NCBI GenBank assembly: GCA_050299175.1
Contig: JBNKVM010000005.1
Coordinates: forward strand, 1 to 64,000
Direction of reading: 5' to 3'
Source of the DNA: JAPHTQ01 sp050299175
GTDB taxonomy: Bacteria > Pseudomonadota > Gammaproteobacteria > Thiohalomonadales > Thiohalomonadaceae
Length of the DNA: 64,000 nt
Shown here: positions 1 through 8,969 of the stretch, piece after piece
Position numbering within the stretch: the stretch's first letter is position 1
Layout: each line of letters starts with the position of its first letter
Notes under the pieces: model-generated
Databases searched by the model: none
Told to the model about the DNA's origin: nothing
Seen by the model: only the letters and a program-made list of their open reading frames with translations
Made by a program: the position numbers and the translations under genes

Positions 1-583
1 AGATGTCGTCGTCCTGCTGGCCAAGACCGCAGCAGGGGGCAATGGAGTGTTGCCAGATCACCCGCATCAGAATCGGGGCGGTGATCATATCGACGGCAGA
101 GCCGATATCGACGCGGCGGACTTCACCGCTATCCATGCCGCGTTGTAACACCGACGCCAGTAATTGATCGATGCGCTGAACGACATGGTCGTTAAAAAAT
201 TGTGCGGTCTCGGGGAAGTTACCCGCCTCGGCAATGATCAATTTGGGAATGGCGGACAGGTTGGTTTTGCCCACCAGTTCCCACCAGCGGTAGACCAGGC
301 CGCGTAGCAGGGCAGCGGCATCTCCGCTGTGCTGCTGCATCATCGTTTCCCCCTCGTCCACCACCGGCAGGATGCCCTCCTGGATCACCGCCTTGAACAA
401 CTCCTCCTTGCTGGAGAAGTAGAGATAGAGGGTGCCTTTTGATACACCGGCCCGTGCCGCCACATCTTCCAGCTTGGTCGCGGCAAAGCCCCGTTCCACG
501 AACAGATCCATGGCGGCGGCAAGGAGTTCGCCCGGCCGCGCCTCCTTGCGGCGCCGTACCGGGGTTTTGGGGGGATTAGGCAT
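1..583 (-). CDS. TetR/AcrR-family transcriptional regulator (3' end cut by window)
   Basis: The frame is open from the window edge to an ATG at 583 and gives 194 residues without a stop; the C-terminal end lies outside. Residues about 17-63 form a TetR DNA-binding domain (AAAMDLFVERGFAATKLEDVA, then GVSKGTLYLYFSSKEEL, the classic recognition helix). The rest is a helical ligand-binding domain with a conserved-looking RWWELVG segment. A perfect 14-bp palindrome lies 22 bp upstream of the start, so autoregulation is likely. The ligand and targets cannot be told; regulators with this architecture often control efflux pumps, and a target could lie beyond the left edge. The family call is firm, the function unknown. 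Confidence 0.9.
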   Translation of the reverse strand, partial: MPNPPKTPVRRRKEARPGELLAAAMDLFVERGFAATKLEDVAARAGVSKGTLYLYFSSKEELFKAVIQEGILPVVDEGETMMQQHSGDAAALLRGLVYRWWELVGKTNLSAIPKLIIAEAGNFPETAQFFNDHVVQRIDQLLASVLQRGMDSGEVRRVDIGSAVDMITAPILMRVIWQHSIAPCCGLGQQDDDI

Positions 584-604
584 AAGCTCACCATGTAATT
601 GATG

Positions 605-618
605 ACTGACCGGTCAGT
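605..618. promoter_or_regulatory. Palindromic TetR-type operator
   Basis: ACTGACCGGTCAGT is a perfect 14-bp palindrome between the divergent TetR gene (start 583) and the GNAT gene (start 723). TGACCGGTCA-type sites are typical of AcrR-like regulators. It probably serves autoregulation and perhaps control of the GNAT gene. Inferred from position and symmetry only. Confidence 0.7.
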
Positions 619-722
619 AATTTAGTCGCCGGAAGCGGAACTGTCAATCGTCGGCAACGCGGGTGCTATGATTCGCTACACAGCGCTCCATCTAGTGGAT
701 TGCCAGTGTAACTATTTGAAAA

Positions 723-1211
723 ATGAGCAATATAGAAATCCAAACCTATAGCGCAAAGTACGCAGAAGCCGTGGCGGATCTGTTTCACGCGGCGGTACAC
801 GCCATCGATCCGGCCATCTACGACGCAGCGCAAAAGGCGGTCTGGGCGCCGACGCCACCCGATTACGAATTCTGGGCCCGGCGATTGGAGCACAAGCGGC
901 CCTGGCTTGCTTTCATTGATGGTCGTGTTGCCGGATTCATCGAACTGGATGCCGACGGTCATATCGACTGCACCTATGTCCATCCCGACTTCCAGCGCCG
1001 CGGTGTCGCCACCGCCCTTTACCGCCATCTTGAAGCGGAGGCGTTGAAGCGGGGGATAAAACGCCTCTATGTGGAGGCATCGTGTGTTGCCGAATCTTTT
1101 TTTATACAGCAGGGTTTTCAGCGCATAGCAGAAAACTGTGTTGAGAGAGGCGGGGTGAGGTTAGTTAACTATACGATGGATAAATGGATTGACACAGATA
1201 GGAAACGTTAG
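723..1211 (+). CDS. GNAT-family N-acetyltransferase (YafP-like)
   Basis: This 162-residue protein has the GNAT fold. Beta-strand 4 and the acetyl-CoA pyrophosphate loop are visible around residues 87-103 (CTYVHPDFQRRGVATALYRHLE, with the Q/R-x-x-G-x-A signature). The C-terminal part (LYVEASCVAESFFIQQGFQ) is the usual strand 5 with a substrate-side aromatic segment. It is monocistronic and divergent from the TetR gene. No strong Shine-Dalgarno sequence precedes the ATG, but the upstream frame offers no better start. The acetyl acceptor cannot be predicted; small-molecule detoxification is a common role in the YafP group. Confidence 0.85.
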   Translation: MSNIEIQTYSAKYAEAVADLFHAAVHAIDPAIYDAAQKAVWAPTPPDYEFWARRLEHKRPWLAFIDGRVAGFIELDADGHIDCTYVHPDFQRRGVATALYRHLEAEALKRGIKRLYVEASCVAESFFIQQGFQRIAENCVERGGVRLVNYTMDKWIDTDRKR

Positions 1212-1317
1212 CGTACGATTTCTTGCTGCATGCATCGATTATCGAATGGCGTTTGATTGTGTGGCCACACGCACCGGCATATAGTGGTGTCATTGCCATA
1301 TCAGGGAAAGGCAGCGG

Positions 1318-2598
1318 ATGAACAAGCACCACCACTGGCTCGCGCGGCAACTGCCGCAGTGGGTTGAGAAATCGATTATCACCGATACGCAGGCCGCCGC
1401 ATTGCGTGAGCTTTATCCGACAGGAGACAGTGTTAGCCTGGGGCGTCTTTTAATCACCGGTATCGGCGCGATCATGATTGGTCTAGGTGTGATCCTGCTG
1501 TTTGCTTACAACTGGGACGACATGGGCAAGTTCAGTAAGCTGGTGGTGATCTTCGGCGCACTCATCGGTGCACACCTTGCGGCCCTCTATTCCCAGCAGC
1601 GCTCCCATGTAGCCAGCGAAAGTCTGTTTGCCCTGGGCACGATGTTGATGGGTTCAGGGATATTCCTTACCGGACAGATTTATCACCTCGACAGTCACTA
1701 TCCCAATGCGATCTTTGTCTGGTCACTCGGCGCCCTGGCCCTGGCCTGGACGCTACCCTCACTGACCCAGGCATTTATGGCGGTGGCGCTGATCATCATT
1801 TGGCACATTGCCGAAGTGACCGATTTCCATTTTGCCAACCACACAGCACTGTTGCTGATTCTGTTCGGTTTGCTGCCATTGGTATGGCGACTTCACTCAC
1901 CTGTTCTGGCGCGTTTTGTCTCTGCAGCCATCTTTGTCAGTATCGGTTTGAGTGTTGGTATCTATGACGAAGAGATGATTGTGACCACGATGTTGCTGAT
2001 GGCTGCTGCATTTATTGGTGCGGAAAAAATCCTTCCGCAGAAGAGTGAGTTGCACACTGAGCTTGCCAGCGAACTGGTCAAGCCTGCGCTGTGGGTGCTG
2101 TTTGTGTTGATGTACCTGATGACCTTCAGCGACATCACCCCGGATCTAATGCGACTCAGGTGGAGTGACTTCGGTAACGGATATTTTATTGTGGCGCTGT
2201 TGGTCAGCCAGGCCAGCTTCTTCTGGTTACTGGTACAGCGACGTGTTTCGGCCCTGTTGTGGCTGACCGAGATCGCTGTAGTTCTCGCTCTGCTGCCATC
2301 GATCGCTTCACTATTTACGGATGTTGGTGGACGACACTCCTCCGTGCACGGGTTGGTCTGGATAGGGTTTAATCTGTTGTTACTGGCGGTGAGTATCTGG
2401 TTGATGATCGATGGTGCAAAGCACGCCAATCGGCAACATATGGTACGCGGTTCGATCCTCTTCGCCCTGTTGGCGATGGCCCGTTATACCGATCTGTTCG
2501 ATAGCCTGCTGGCGCGGGCGGTGGTCTTCCTGCTGGTCGGTGTGGCCCTGTTTGTGGTGAATCATTTTTATCAGCGCAACAAGAGGGCGGCGGCATGA
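1318..2598 (+). CDS. DUF2157 domain-containing membrane protein
   Basis: A 426-residue polytopic protein. The N-terminal soluble segment (residues about 1-45, HHHWLARQLPQWVEKSIITDTQAAAL) is the DUF2157 signature, followed by about 10-12 hydrophobic helices starting at GRLLITGIGAIMIGLGVILLFAYNW. The ATG follows an AGGGAAAGG Shine-Dalgarno stretch. The stop overlaps the next start (ATGA, 2595-2598), so the two genes are translationally coupled. DUF2157 proteins are regularly found next to GDYXXLXY proteins, as here; their function is not established. Confidence 0.85.
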   Translation: MNKHHHWLARQLPQWVEKSIITDTQAAALRELYPTGDSVSLGRLLITGIGAIMIGLGVILLFAYNWDDMGKFSKLVVIFGALIGAHLAALYSQQRSHVASESLFALGTMLMGSGIFLTGQIYHLDSHYPNAIFVWSLGALALAWTLPSLTQAFMAVALIIIWHIAEVTDFHFANHTALLLILFGLLPLVWRLHSPVLARFVSAAIFVSIGLSVGIYDEEMIVTTMLLMAAAFIGAEKILPQKSELHTELASELVKPALWVLFVLMYLMTFSDITPDLMRLRWSDFGNGYFIVALLVSQASFFWLLVQRRVSALLWLTEIAVVLALLPSIASLFTDVGGRHSSVHGLVWIGFNLLLLAVSIWLMIDGAKHANRQHMVRGSILFALLAMARYTDLFDSLLARAVVFLLVGVALFVVNHFYQRNKRAAA

Positions 2599-3611
2599 GC
2601 AGGAAAAAACTCCTCGTTGTCCTTGCCGTGATCTTCCAGATCGGCGTAGTGATCACCATGGTGGCATCACGGGAATGGTTGCTGGCTACCGGTAAACCTT
2701 TCGTCTTTCAGACAGCCCCTATTGACCCGCGCGACATTTTTCGCGGCGATTATGTGCGGCTCGATTACCTTTTCAATACCATTCCCCTGCGTCAGCTCGA
2801 CGAAACGATCCGTGAGCAGGGAATACGCAAGGGGCAGAAGGTCTATCTGGAACTGCAGACCGATAGCAGCGGCGTAACCCACGGCGGTATGTTGCATACG
2901 GTGCCGCCGCAGGGGCCGTTTCTGCGTGGCTATACCAGCAGCCATTGGCCGTATCGTAATTTCTATGAACAGGATGCAGAGAAACGGCGCGAGGCGATCA
3001 GGGATGCCTGGCCGTTGTCGGTGCGCTATGGCATTGAGCAGTATTACGTTGAGCAGGGTAGTGGTCGAGAGATGGAAGAATTACGCGGTCGTCGTAATGA
3101 CTTCCAGGTGCCGTTGCTGATCCATGTGGCGGTCTCGGCGAGTGGCGAGGCAGCGATTCGTCGCTACGAGTGGTCGAACATTGCGATCAAAACCGCAATC
3201 GCCCAATCGCCGGAGCGCGGCGCCAACGATGCGCATGCCAGTGCGGTGATGGAGCTAACTTTGAAGAATCGTGGTGACAAATCACTGAGCCTGCCGTTGT
3301 TGGCGGATAACTGCTCTTTTGAACTGGTGCTGGCGCCGAATGCGCCACAGGATGCGCTTAACTTTGCCTCGCCGCGTGACTGTGAGGGTAAAGCGCTGCA
3401 AACGGTCACGCTGAAACCGGATGAGAGTTATACCGCCAGTTTCGATCTCAATCAGCCGCATTGGTGGGTGAACTACAACGACAAAGTGACGCCGATGGGG
3501 AGACTGCCGTGGCAATATCGTTACCGTATTCGGTATCGCGGTGAACGGGTTGAAGGGCTAAACGGCGACATCGTTTCCAGTGCCTTCCACGGTCGGGGTA
3601 ATGTCGACTAA
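2595..3611 (+). CDS. GDYXXLXY-family protein
   Basis: A 338-residue protein with an N-terminal hydrophobic anchor (LLVVLAVIFQIGVVITMVA, residues about 5-23), then the family motif DPRDIFRGDYVRLDY near residues 45-59. The rest looks extracytoplasmic and beta-rich. The start overlaps the DUF2157 stop by four bases. The family name comes from the motif; proposed partnership with DUF2157 rests on recurrent adjacency, not on biochemistry. The 3' end overlaps the stop of the opposite-strand small membrane gene (3608-3611). Confidence 0.85.
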   Translation: MSRKKLLVVLAVIFQIGVVITMVASREWLLATGKPFVFQTAPIDPRDIFRGDYVRLDYLFNTIPLRQLDETIREQGIRKGQKVYLELQTDSSGVTHGGMLHTVPPQGPFLRGYTSSHWPYRNFYEQDAEKRREAIRDAWPLSVRYGIEQYYVEQGSGREMEELRGRRNDFQVPLLIHVAVSASGEAAIRRYEWSNIAIKTAIAQSPERGANDAHASAVMELTLKNRGDKSLSLPLLADNCSFELVLAPNAPQDALNFASPRDCEGKALQTVTLKPDESYTASFDLNQPHWWVNYNDKVTPMGRLPWQYRYRIRYRGERVEGLNGDIVSSAFHGRGNVD

Positions 3612-3814
3612 ATACGGATAAACCAGGGGAGCGCCACCAGTACGGCACCGCAGAGTACCAACAGGTAGACGTTGGAAAAGAAGTAGGGAAGAAATAGCAG
3701 GGCGATGCCGCTGACCAGTGGCACTACTGCCCGTTGTCGACGGCCATAGGTGAGAAAGCCGATGCCGACAGAACCAAACAGTAATCCCCAGAGCAATAGT
3801 GTTGTGCCTTGCAT
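3608..3814 (-). CDS. Small hydrophobic membrane protein
   Basis: A 68-residue protein with three short hydrophobic segments (TTLLLWGLLFGSVGIGFLTYG, VVPLVSGIALLFLPYFF, VYLLVLCGAVLVALPWFI). A single RR pair sits between the first two, giving a positive-inside loop. It is convergent with the GDYXXLXY gene and divergent from hemB. An AGATTTG stretch before the ATG is a weak ribosome site. The length and residue composition suggest a real small membrane protein of unknown role rather than a shadow of the non-coding strand. Confidence 0.6.
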   Translation of the reverse strand: MQGTTLLLWGLLFGSVGIGFLTYGRRQRAVVPLVSGIALLFLPYFFSNVYLLVLCGAVLVALPWFIRI

Positions 3815-3955
3815 AGAACAAATCTCCGGACCAGTGACATCTGAGCTTTACCATAGCCGATGGCCGGGCAAGACAACAGCATTGCGCCGCGCACCTCGGC
3901 GCGGTAGCCTCTCACCCCATACTATTCCTATAAAAGCTGAATCCGGGAGTTTCCC

Positions 3956-4969
3956 ATGAGCCGACTCGAAACCAGCCGCGGTGCCTTTCCCTGGGTGCGC
4001 AAGCGCCGCATGCGCCGCGACGACTTTTCCCGCCGCCTGATGCGCGAGAATGTGCTGACCGCCGATGACCTGATCTACCCGATGTTCGTCCTGGAAGGAA
4101 AGAACCAGTGCGAGCAGGTGGCATCGATGCCCGGCATCGAACGTTACTCCATTGACTTGCTGCTCAAAGAGGCCGAGGAACTGGTCAGGCTCGGCGTGCC
4201 GATGGTGGCGCTGTTCCCTGTGACCCCGCAGGAGAAGAAGAGTCTCGACGCGGCGGAGGCCTATAACCCGGAAGGGCTGGCACAGCGTGCGGTACGTGCC
4301 CTGCGCGAGCATTTCCCGGAGCTGGGAGTAATGACCGACGTCGCGCTGGATCCATTCACTACCCACGGTCAGGACGGAATCATCGACGAGAACGGTTATG
4401 TGCTGAACGACGTCACGGTTGAAGCGCTGGTGCGTCAGGCGCTCTCCCATGCTGAGGCGGGCGCTCAGGTGGTGGCCCCATCCGACATGATGGATGGACG
4501 TATCGGCGAGATCCGCGAGGCGTTGGAGGGTGAAGGGCACAGCAACACTCGCATCATGTCCTATGCGGCCAAGTATGCTTCCAGTTTCTATGGTCCGTTC
4601 CGCGATGCGGTCGGTTCCGCGGCCAATCTGGGTGGTGGCGACAAGCGCACCTATCAGATGGACCCGGGCAACTCCAACGAGGCTCTGTGGGAGGTGGCGC
4701 TGGATCTGGAAGAGGGCGCTGACATGGTAATGGTCAAGCCAGGCATGCCCTATCTGGATATTGTGCGACGGGTGAAAGAGGAGTTCGGCGCACCGACCTA
4801 TGCTTATCAGGTCAGCGGTGAATACGCCATGTTGATGGCCGCCGCACAGAACGGCTGGCTGGATGAACGCGCGGTGGTGTTGGAGGCTCTGCTTTCCTTC
4901 AAGCGGGCCGGGGCGGACGGGATACTGACCTATTTTGCCAAGCGCGTGGCCGGTTGGCTCCAGGAATAA
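3956..4969 (+). CDS. hemB: Delta-aminolevulinic acid dehydratase (porphobilinogen synthase)
   Basis: HemB condenses two 5-aminolevulinate molecules to porphobilinogen in haem, sirohaem and chlorophyll synthesis. The protein has 337 residues, the normal length. The two active-site lysine regions are present (MSYAAKYASSFYGPFRDA and DMVMVKPGMPYLDIV). The metal-site segment reads DVALDPFTTHGQDG, without the three zinc-binding cysteines of E. coli HemB, so this is the Mg-dependent type of Pseudomonas aeruginosa. The ATG follows GGGAGTTTCCC. The gene stands alone; haem supply also serves the cytochrome b of the hydrogenase locus. Confidence 0.97.
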   Translation: MSRLETSRGAFPWVRKRRMRRDDFSRRLMRENVLTADDLIYPMFVLEGKNQCEQVASMPGIERYSIDLLLKEAEELVRLGVPMVALFPVTPQEKKSLDAAEAYNPEGLAQRAVRALREHFPELGVMTDVALDPFTTHGQDGIIDENGYVLNDVTVEALVRQALSHAEAGAQVVAPSDMMDGRIGEIREALEGEGHSNTRIMSYAAKYASSFYGPFRDAVGSAANLGGGDKRTYQMDPGNSNEALWEVALDLEEGADMVMVKPGMPYLDIVRRVKEEFGAPTYAYQVSGEYAMLMAAAQNGWLDERAVVLEALLSFKRAGADGILTYFAKRVAGWLQE

Positions 4970-5042
4970 GGTAGAAAAAAGGGGGTGTGCGGCGCCGCCA
5001 CCAGCCACTATACTGCGCGCAAATTGAGGGGGAGAAGACACC

Positions 5043-5723
5043 ATGTCACCCAAAAGTTACATCTTCAGTATGTTTGGCACCTCGCCGGTACGGCCGATGC
5101 AGCAGCATATGGCCAAGGTGCAGGATTGCATCAATGAACTGATCCCGTTCTTCGAGGCGGCCCTGGTCGGTGACTGGGAAAAGGCTGCCGAGGAACAGAA
5201 GAAAATTTCCGATCTGGAAAGCGCCGCAGATGAACTGAAGCGCGAGTTGCGCCTGCATCTGCCTAAAGGGTTGATGATGGCGATGTCGCGTCGTGACCTG
5301 CTGGAAACTCTGACCATGCAGGATCGCATCGCCAACAAGGCCAAAGATATAGCTGGCCTGATGTTAGGGCGCAAGATGACCTTCCCCGAAGATGTTTCGC
5401 CACTGGTGATCAGTTTTGTCCGACGCTGTATCGATGCCGCTGCCCAGGCGCAAACGGTGATTAACGAGCTGGATGAGCTGGTCGAGACCGGTTTCCGTGG
5501 ACGTGAGGTGGAACTGGTAGAGTCGATGATTAACCGGCTCGATGAAATTGAGAGCGACACCGACCGCATTCAGGTGGAAGTGCGCTCAAAACTGTTTGCA
5601 CAGGAAAAGGATCTACCGCCAGTAGATGTGATGTTCATCTACCGGGTTGTTGAATGGATTGGGGATCTGGCGGATCTGGCCCAACGCGTGGGTAGTCGTC
5701 TGGAAGTCATGCTCGCACGCTGA
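5043..5723 (+). CDS. DUF47/PhoU-like protein (TIGR00153 family)
   Basis: A 226-residue, all-helical cytoplasmic protein. It carries the DUF47 repeats (KVQDCINELIPFFEAAL, EKAAEEQKKISDLESAADELKRELR, DRIANKAKDIAGLMLGRKM) with acidic E/D pairs typical of PhoU-like metal-cluster sites. A GAGGGGGAG ribosome site precedes the ATG. It sits 10 bp before the PiT transporter gene. This pairing is common, and the protein is thought to modulate Pi uptake through its transporter. Confidence 0.9.
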   Translation: MSPKSYIFSMFGTSPVRPMQQHMAKVQDCINELIPFFEAALVGDWEKAAEEQKKISDLESAADELKRELRLHLPKGLMMAMSRRDLLETLTMQDRIANKAKDIAGLMLGRKMTFPEDVSPLVISFVRRCIDAAAQAQTVINELDELVETGFRGREVELVESMINRLDEIESDTDRIQVEVRSKLFAQEKDLPPVDVMFIYRVVEWIGDLADLAQRVGSRLEVMLAR

Positions 5724-5733
5724 GGTGTTGTTG

Positions 5734-6990
5734 ATGGAATTGGAATACGCATCGATTTTTATTGCTCTGGCCTGTATTTTCGGCTTCTTTATGGCCTGGG
5801 GCGTGGGCGCCAACGACGTGGCCAATGCCATGGGTACCTCAGTGGGTTCCAAGGCAGTAACGATCAAGCAGGCATTTATCATTGCCGCGATCTTTGAATT
5901 TGCCGGGGCCTACATGGCCGGTGGCGCGGTAACCAAGACGATCCGCAAAGGGATGATCGACGCCGACGTCCTTAGCGGTAGTCCCGAGCTGGTGGTTTAC
6001 GGCATGCTCGCCGCCCTGCTAGCGGCGGGGATCTGGTTGCTGGTAGCTTCGCGCGCAGGCTGGCCGGTTTCTACGACGCACTCCATTGTTGGTGCCATCG
6101 TCGGCTTCTCCGCGGTAGGTATCGGTTTTGACGCGGTGCAGTGGGGCAAGGTCGGTACCATTGTCATGAGCTGGGTGATCTCCCCGGCGCTCTCGGGAAT
6201 CATCGCCTATTGGCTTTTCGTCAGTGTGCAGCGATTTATTCTCGATACCCCTAACCCCCTGCAAAACGCCAAACGTTACGTTCCCATCTACATCTTCCTC
6301 GTCGGTTTCATCATTGCCTTGGTTACCCTGTTCAAGGGACTCAAGCATGTCGGTCTGCATCTTACATTGCAGCAGGGCTATGCGGTTGCCGTCGGTATGG
6401 GTCTGCTGGTGATGGTGATCGGTATCTTCTTCATCCGTCGTCTCCGTTTCGATCCGGCCGCCGATGCGGATTTCCACTTCGCTAACGTGGAAAAGGTTTT
6501 CGGTGTCCTGATGATCTTCACCGCCAGCGCCATGGCCTTCGCCCACGGTTCCAATGATGTGGCGAATGCGGTCGGTCCGCTGGCAGCGGTCGTCGGTATT
6601 GCGCAGAGCGGTGCGGTTGCGGCAAAGAGTGCAATGCCATCGTGGATCCTGCTGCTTGGTGGCGCCGGGATCGTTATCGGTCTGGTGACCTATGGCCACA
6701 AGGTGATTGCCACCGTTGGCACCGGCATCACCGAACTGACACCCAGCCGCGGTTTCGCCGCGACTCTGGGTGCCGCCACCACGGTGGTTGTGGCCTCGGG
6801 TACGGGTCTGCCCATTTCGACCACCCACACCCTGGTGGGCGCGGTGCTCGGCGTCGGCCTGGCACGCGGTATCGCGGCACTGAATATGAACGTGGTGCGA
6901 ATGATTTTCCTCTCCTGGATCGTGACTCTGCCCGCAGGGGCGATCCTGGCGATCGTGTTTTTCTACATTCTCAAGGGCATCTTTTCCTGA
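5734..6990 (+). CDS. PiT-family inorganic phosphate transporter
   Basis: A 418-residue inner-membrane symporter for phosphate, probably as metal-phosphate with H+. Both inverted PiT signature repeats are present: GANDVANAMGTSVGSKAVT near residue 25 and GSNDVANAVGPLAAV in the second half. Each is followed by a (V/I)STTH motif (GWPVSTTHSIVGA, GLPISTTHTLVGA). I chose the ATG at 5734 because it follows a GAGG site and gives the family N-terminus; an upstream extension would overlap the DUF47 gene. aroE follows 15 bp downstream. Confidence 0.93.
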   Translation: MELEYASIFIALACIFGFFMAWGVGANDVANAMGTSVGSKAVTIKQAFIIAAIFEFAGAYMAGGAVTKTIRKGMIDADVLSGSPELVVYGMLAALLAAGIWLLVASRAGWPVSTTHSIVGAIVGFSAVGIGFDAVQWGKVGTIVMSWVISPALSGIIAYWLFVSVQRFILDTPNPLQNAKRYVPIYIFLVGFIIALVTLFKGLKHVGLHLTLQQGYAVAVGMGLLVMVIGIFFIRRLRFDPAADADFHFANVEKVFGVLMIFTASAMAFAHGSNDVANAVGPLAAVVGIAQSGAVAAKSAMPSWILLLGGAGIVIGLVTYGHKVIATVGTGITELTPSRGFAATLGAATTVVVASGTGLPISTTHTLVGAVLGVGLARGIAALNMNVVRMIFLSWIVTLPAGAILAIVFFYILKGIFS

Positions 6991-7005
6991 CGGAGGATAA
7001 GCGAC

Positions 7006-7833
7006 GTGTCCATGCCAGATCAGTATGCGGTGATGGGCAATCCCATCGGCCATAGCAAATCACCGTTGATTCATTCACTGTTTGCCGAGCAGACAGGACA
7101 AAAAATGGAGTATCGCGCCATTCTGGTTGAGCTGAAGCAGTTCAACGAGGCAGTAGGCGCATTTCAGGAAGAGGGCGGTATGGGGCTTAATGTGACCGTG
7201 CCATTCAAGCGCGATGCCTGGCGCTTGGTGGATGAGCGCAGCGAGTGCGCCGAACTGGCGGGAGCGGTGAACACCATCGTGGTCCGTGAGGATGGCACGC
7301 TCTACGGCGACAACACCGACGGTGTCGGCATGGTACGCGATATCCGTGATAACCTCGGCATCAGCATTGAGGGCAAGAAGGTACTGCTGCTGGGTGCGGG
7401 TGGTGCGGTGCGTGGGGTGCTTGGTCCGTTGCTGCAGGAGAATCCTGCAGAGGTGGTGATCGCCAATCGCTCTCCTGAACGTGCCCAGGAACTGGCCGAT
7501 GATTTCGAGGCGTTCGGTCGGGTCGAGGGTAGCAGCTACGATGATCTGGATGGTTCTCGTTATGACATCGTCATCAACGGCACTTCCGCCAGCCTCAAGG
7601 GCGAGATGCCGCCACTGCCCGAGGGCATTCTGGCCAAGGGTGCCTTCTGTTACGACATGATGTATGCGGGCGAGCCAACCGTTTTCCTGCGCTGGGCCGA
7701 CGATGAAGGCTGTGAAAAACTGAGTGACGGTTTGGGTATGCTGGTGGAACAGGCCGCCGAATCGTTCAACATCTGGCGGGGGGTGCGGCCGCAGACCGCA
7801 GCGGTGATCAAGGCGGTGCGTGCGCAGCTCTGA
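7006..7833 (+). CDS. aroE: Shikimate dehydrogenase
   Basis: AroE reduces 3-dehydroshikimate to shikimate with NADPH in aromatic amino-acid synthesis. At 275 residues it matches the family. The shikimate-binding S-x-S (NPIGHSKSPLIH, residues about 12-23), catalytic Lys (NVTVPFKRDAW) and Asp (GDNTDGVGM) are visible. The NADP site is GAGGAVRGVLGPL followed by ANRSPERA, the arginine favouring NADPH. A GGAGG lies 9 bases before the GTG at 7006 and 15 before the ATG at 7012, favouring GTG. Likely co-transcribed with the PiT gene. Confidence 0.95.
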   Translation: MSMPDQYAVMGNPIGHSKSPLIHSLFAEQTGQKMEYRAILVELKQFNEAVGAFQEEGGMGLNVTVPFKRDAWRLVDERSECAELAGAVNTIVVREDGTLYGDNTDGVGMVRDIRDNLGISIEGKKVLLLGAGGAVRGVLGPLLQENPAEVVIANRSPERAQELADDFEAFGRVEGSSYDDLDGSRYDIVINGTSASLKGEMPPLPEGILAKGAFCYDMMYAGEPTVFLRWADDEGCEKLSDGLGMLVEQAAESFNIWRGVRPQTAAVIKAVRAQL

Positions 7834-7867
7834 AAAAAGAAAACCATCCCGAAGGATGACTTTTCTT
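7834..7867. terminator. Bidirectional intrinsic terminator after aroE
   Basis: CATCC/GGATG (7845-7849 and 7854-7858) around a CGAA loop, with an A-rich left arm and TTTTCTT right arm. It separates aroE from the convergent RRM gene and could act on both strands. Confidence 0.75.
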
Positions 7868-7870
7868 GGC

Positions 7871-8311
7871 TTACAGTTTACGCGCCATATTGCTGTAGGC
7901 GCTGATCCGGACTTTATCCGGGTCCTGCTGTTCCTCTACCTGTATCCCGAGATCGTTCGGGTTCTGCCCGGGTGTGACCACTTTTTTGCGCCGTTCATGG
8001 TTGCGCCTCTCCAGTCCGCTCCATGGCCGGTCGCGCCAGTTCAGGGCACGGCGTTCATTGGAGTAGCTACGGTGGAAGTACTCACGTAGTTTCACCTTCT
8101 CTCCTCGCAGAACACCTCCATCGAGTTTCTTGATCGCCTTCAGTGCCAGGCGATCCGAATCGAAATCGGCAATGGCGTAGTAGGCGCGCTGATCGCCTTC
8201 CAGCGCCTGATCCACCATGCGGATGCGGGCATCGCGGGCGAAACCCTTGAGAAAGGTGACCACGTCGTTACGGGTGGTCTGGGGAGTGAGGCAACCGACA
8301 TAAACTTCCAT
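7871..8311 (-). CDS. RRM-type RNA-binding protein
   Basis: A 146-residue protein whose first 80 residues form an RNA recognition motif. RNP2 is MEVYVGCL at the very start and the RNP1 region is AYYAIADF, followed by LALKAIKKLDGGVLRGEKVKL. The C-terminal 60 residues are rich in Arg and Asn (NERRALNWRDRPWSGLERRNHERRK) and probably disordered. Proteins of this type occur in many gammaproteobacteria and are presumed to bind RNA; targets are unknown. It converges with aroE across a shared terminator. Confidence 0.85.
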   Translation of the reverse strand: MEVYVGCLTPQTTRNDVVTFLKGFARDARIRMVDQALEGDQRAYYAIADFDSDRLALKAIKKLDGGVLRGEKVKLREYFHRSYSNERRALNWRDRPWSGLERRNHERRKKVVTPGQNPNDLGIQVEEQQDPDKVRISAYSNMARKL

Positions 8312-8382
8312 ATCGCAGGCTCCTGCCGTTTGTGAACTACTTCACACTATAGCCCTATCTACAATCCATGCAAAGAATATGG

Positions 8383-8913
8383 TTATTCCTGGCGGTAGTC
8401 CTCGCGTAGGCGTGAGTAGTGCTGTGCCGAATAGCGAAACCACTCACGTTCTTCCTGGGTAAGGGGGCGTCCCTTCTTCACCGGGTTGCCCAGCCAGAGG
8501 TAGCCGCCCTCAAGGGTCTTGCCAGGTGGTACCAGGCTACCGGCTGCCAGCAACACCTCATCTTCCAGCACTGCGCCGTCGAGGACCACGGAACCCATGC
8601 CGATAAGGCAGCGGTTACCGATCTTGCAGCCGTGCAGGGTGACGTTGTGCCCGACGGTCACATCATTGCCAATGAGCAGGGGGAAGCCACCAGGTGCACC
8701 ATTGTGGTCGTGTGTGACGTGTAGCGCCGATCCGTCCTGGATGTTGCTGCGGTCGCCGATACGGATGCAGTTGACGTCACCACGCGCCACTGCCATCGGC
8801 CAGACCGAACACTCTTCGCCGATGACCACGTCGCCGATCACTGCGGCGGCCTCGTCAATATAGGCGCTCTTGGCGATCTGCGGTTTGATGCCCTTGTAAC
8901 TGCGAATTGCCAT
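8383..8913 (-). CDS. Gamma-class carbonic anhydrase family protein (YrdA/PaaY type)
   Basis: A 176-residue left-handed beta-helix protein built of hexapeptide repeats (IGDVVIG, VGHNVTLHGCKIGNRCLIGMGSVVLDGAVL). The metal-ligand histidines are recognisable as HVTHDH, GHNVTLHG. Residues IRIGDRSNIQDGSALHV match the Cam/YrdA core. It hydrates CO2 or is a structural homologue; many family members have weak activity. It lies between the RRM and gor genes on the same strand. A beta-class enzyme is also encoded at 18669-19352. Confidence 0.92.
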   Translation of the reverse strand: MAIRSYKGIKPQIAKSAYIDEAAAVIGDVVIGEECSVWPMAVARGDVNCIRIGDRSNIQDGSALHVTHDHNGAPGGFPLLIGNDVTVGHNVTLHGCKIGNRCLIGMGSVVLDGAVLEDEVLLAAGSLVPPGKTLEGGYLWLGNPVKKGRPLTQEEREWFRYSAQHYSRLREDYRQE

Positions 8914-8969
8914 GATGCTTTACTGCTCCGGGGTAGAAATTTGCGGCATTTTACATGAAATACCGCGGT

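Noticed and set aside
2369..2659. Long open frames on the opposite strand of the DUF2157, srkA, hypF and hupL genes
   Set aside because: They have arginine/proline-rich composition, no family features and lie over well supported genes.
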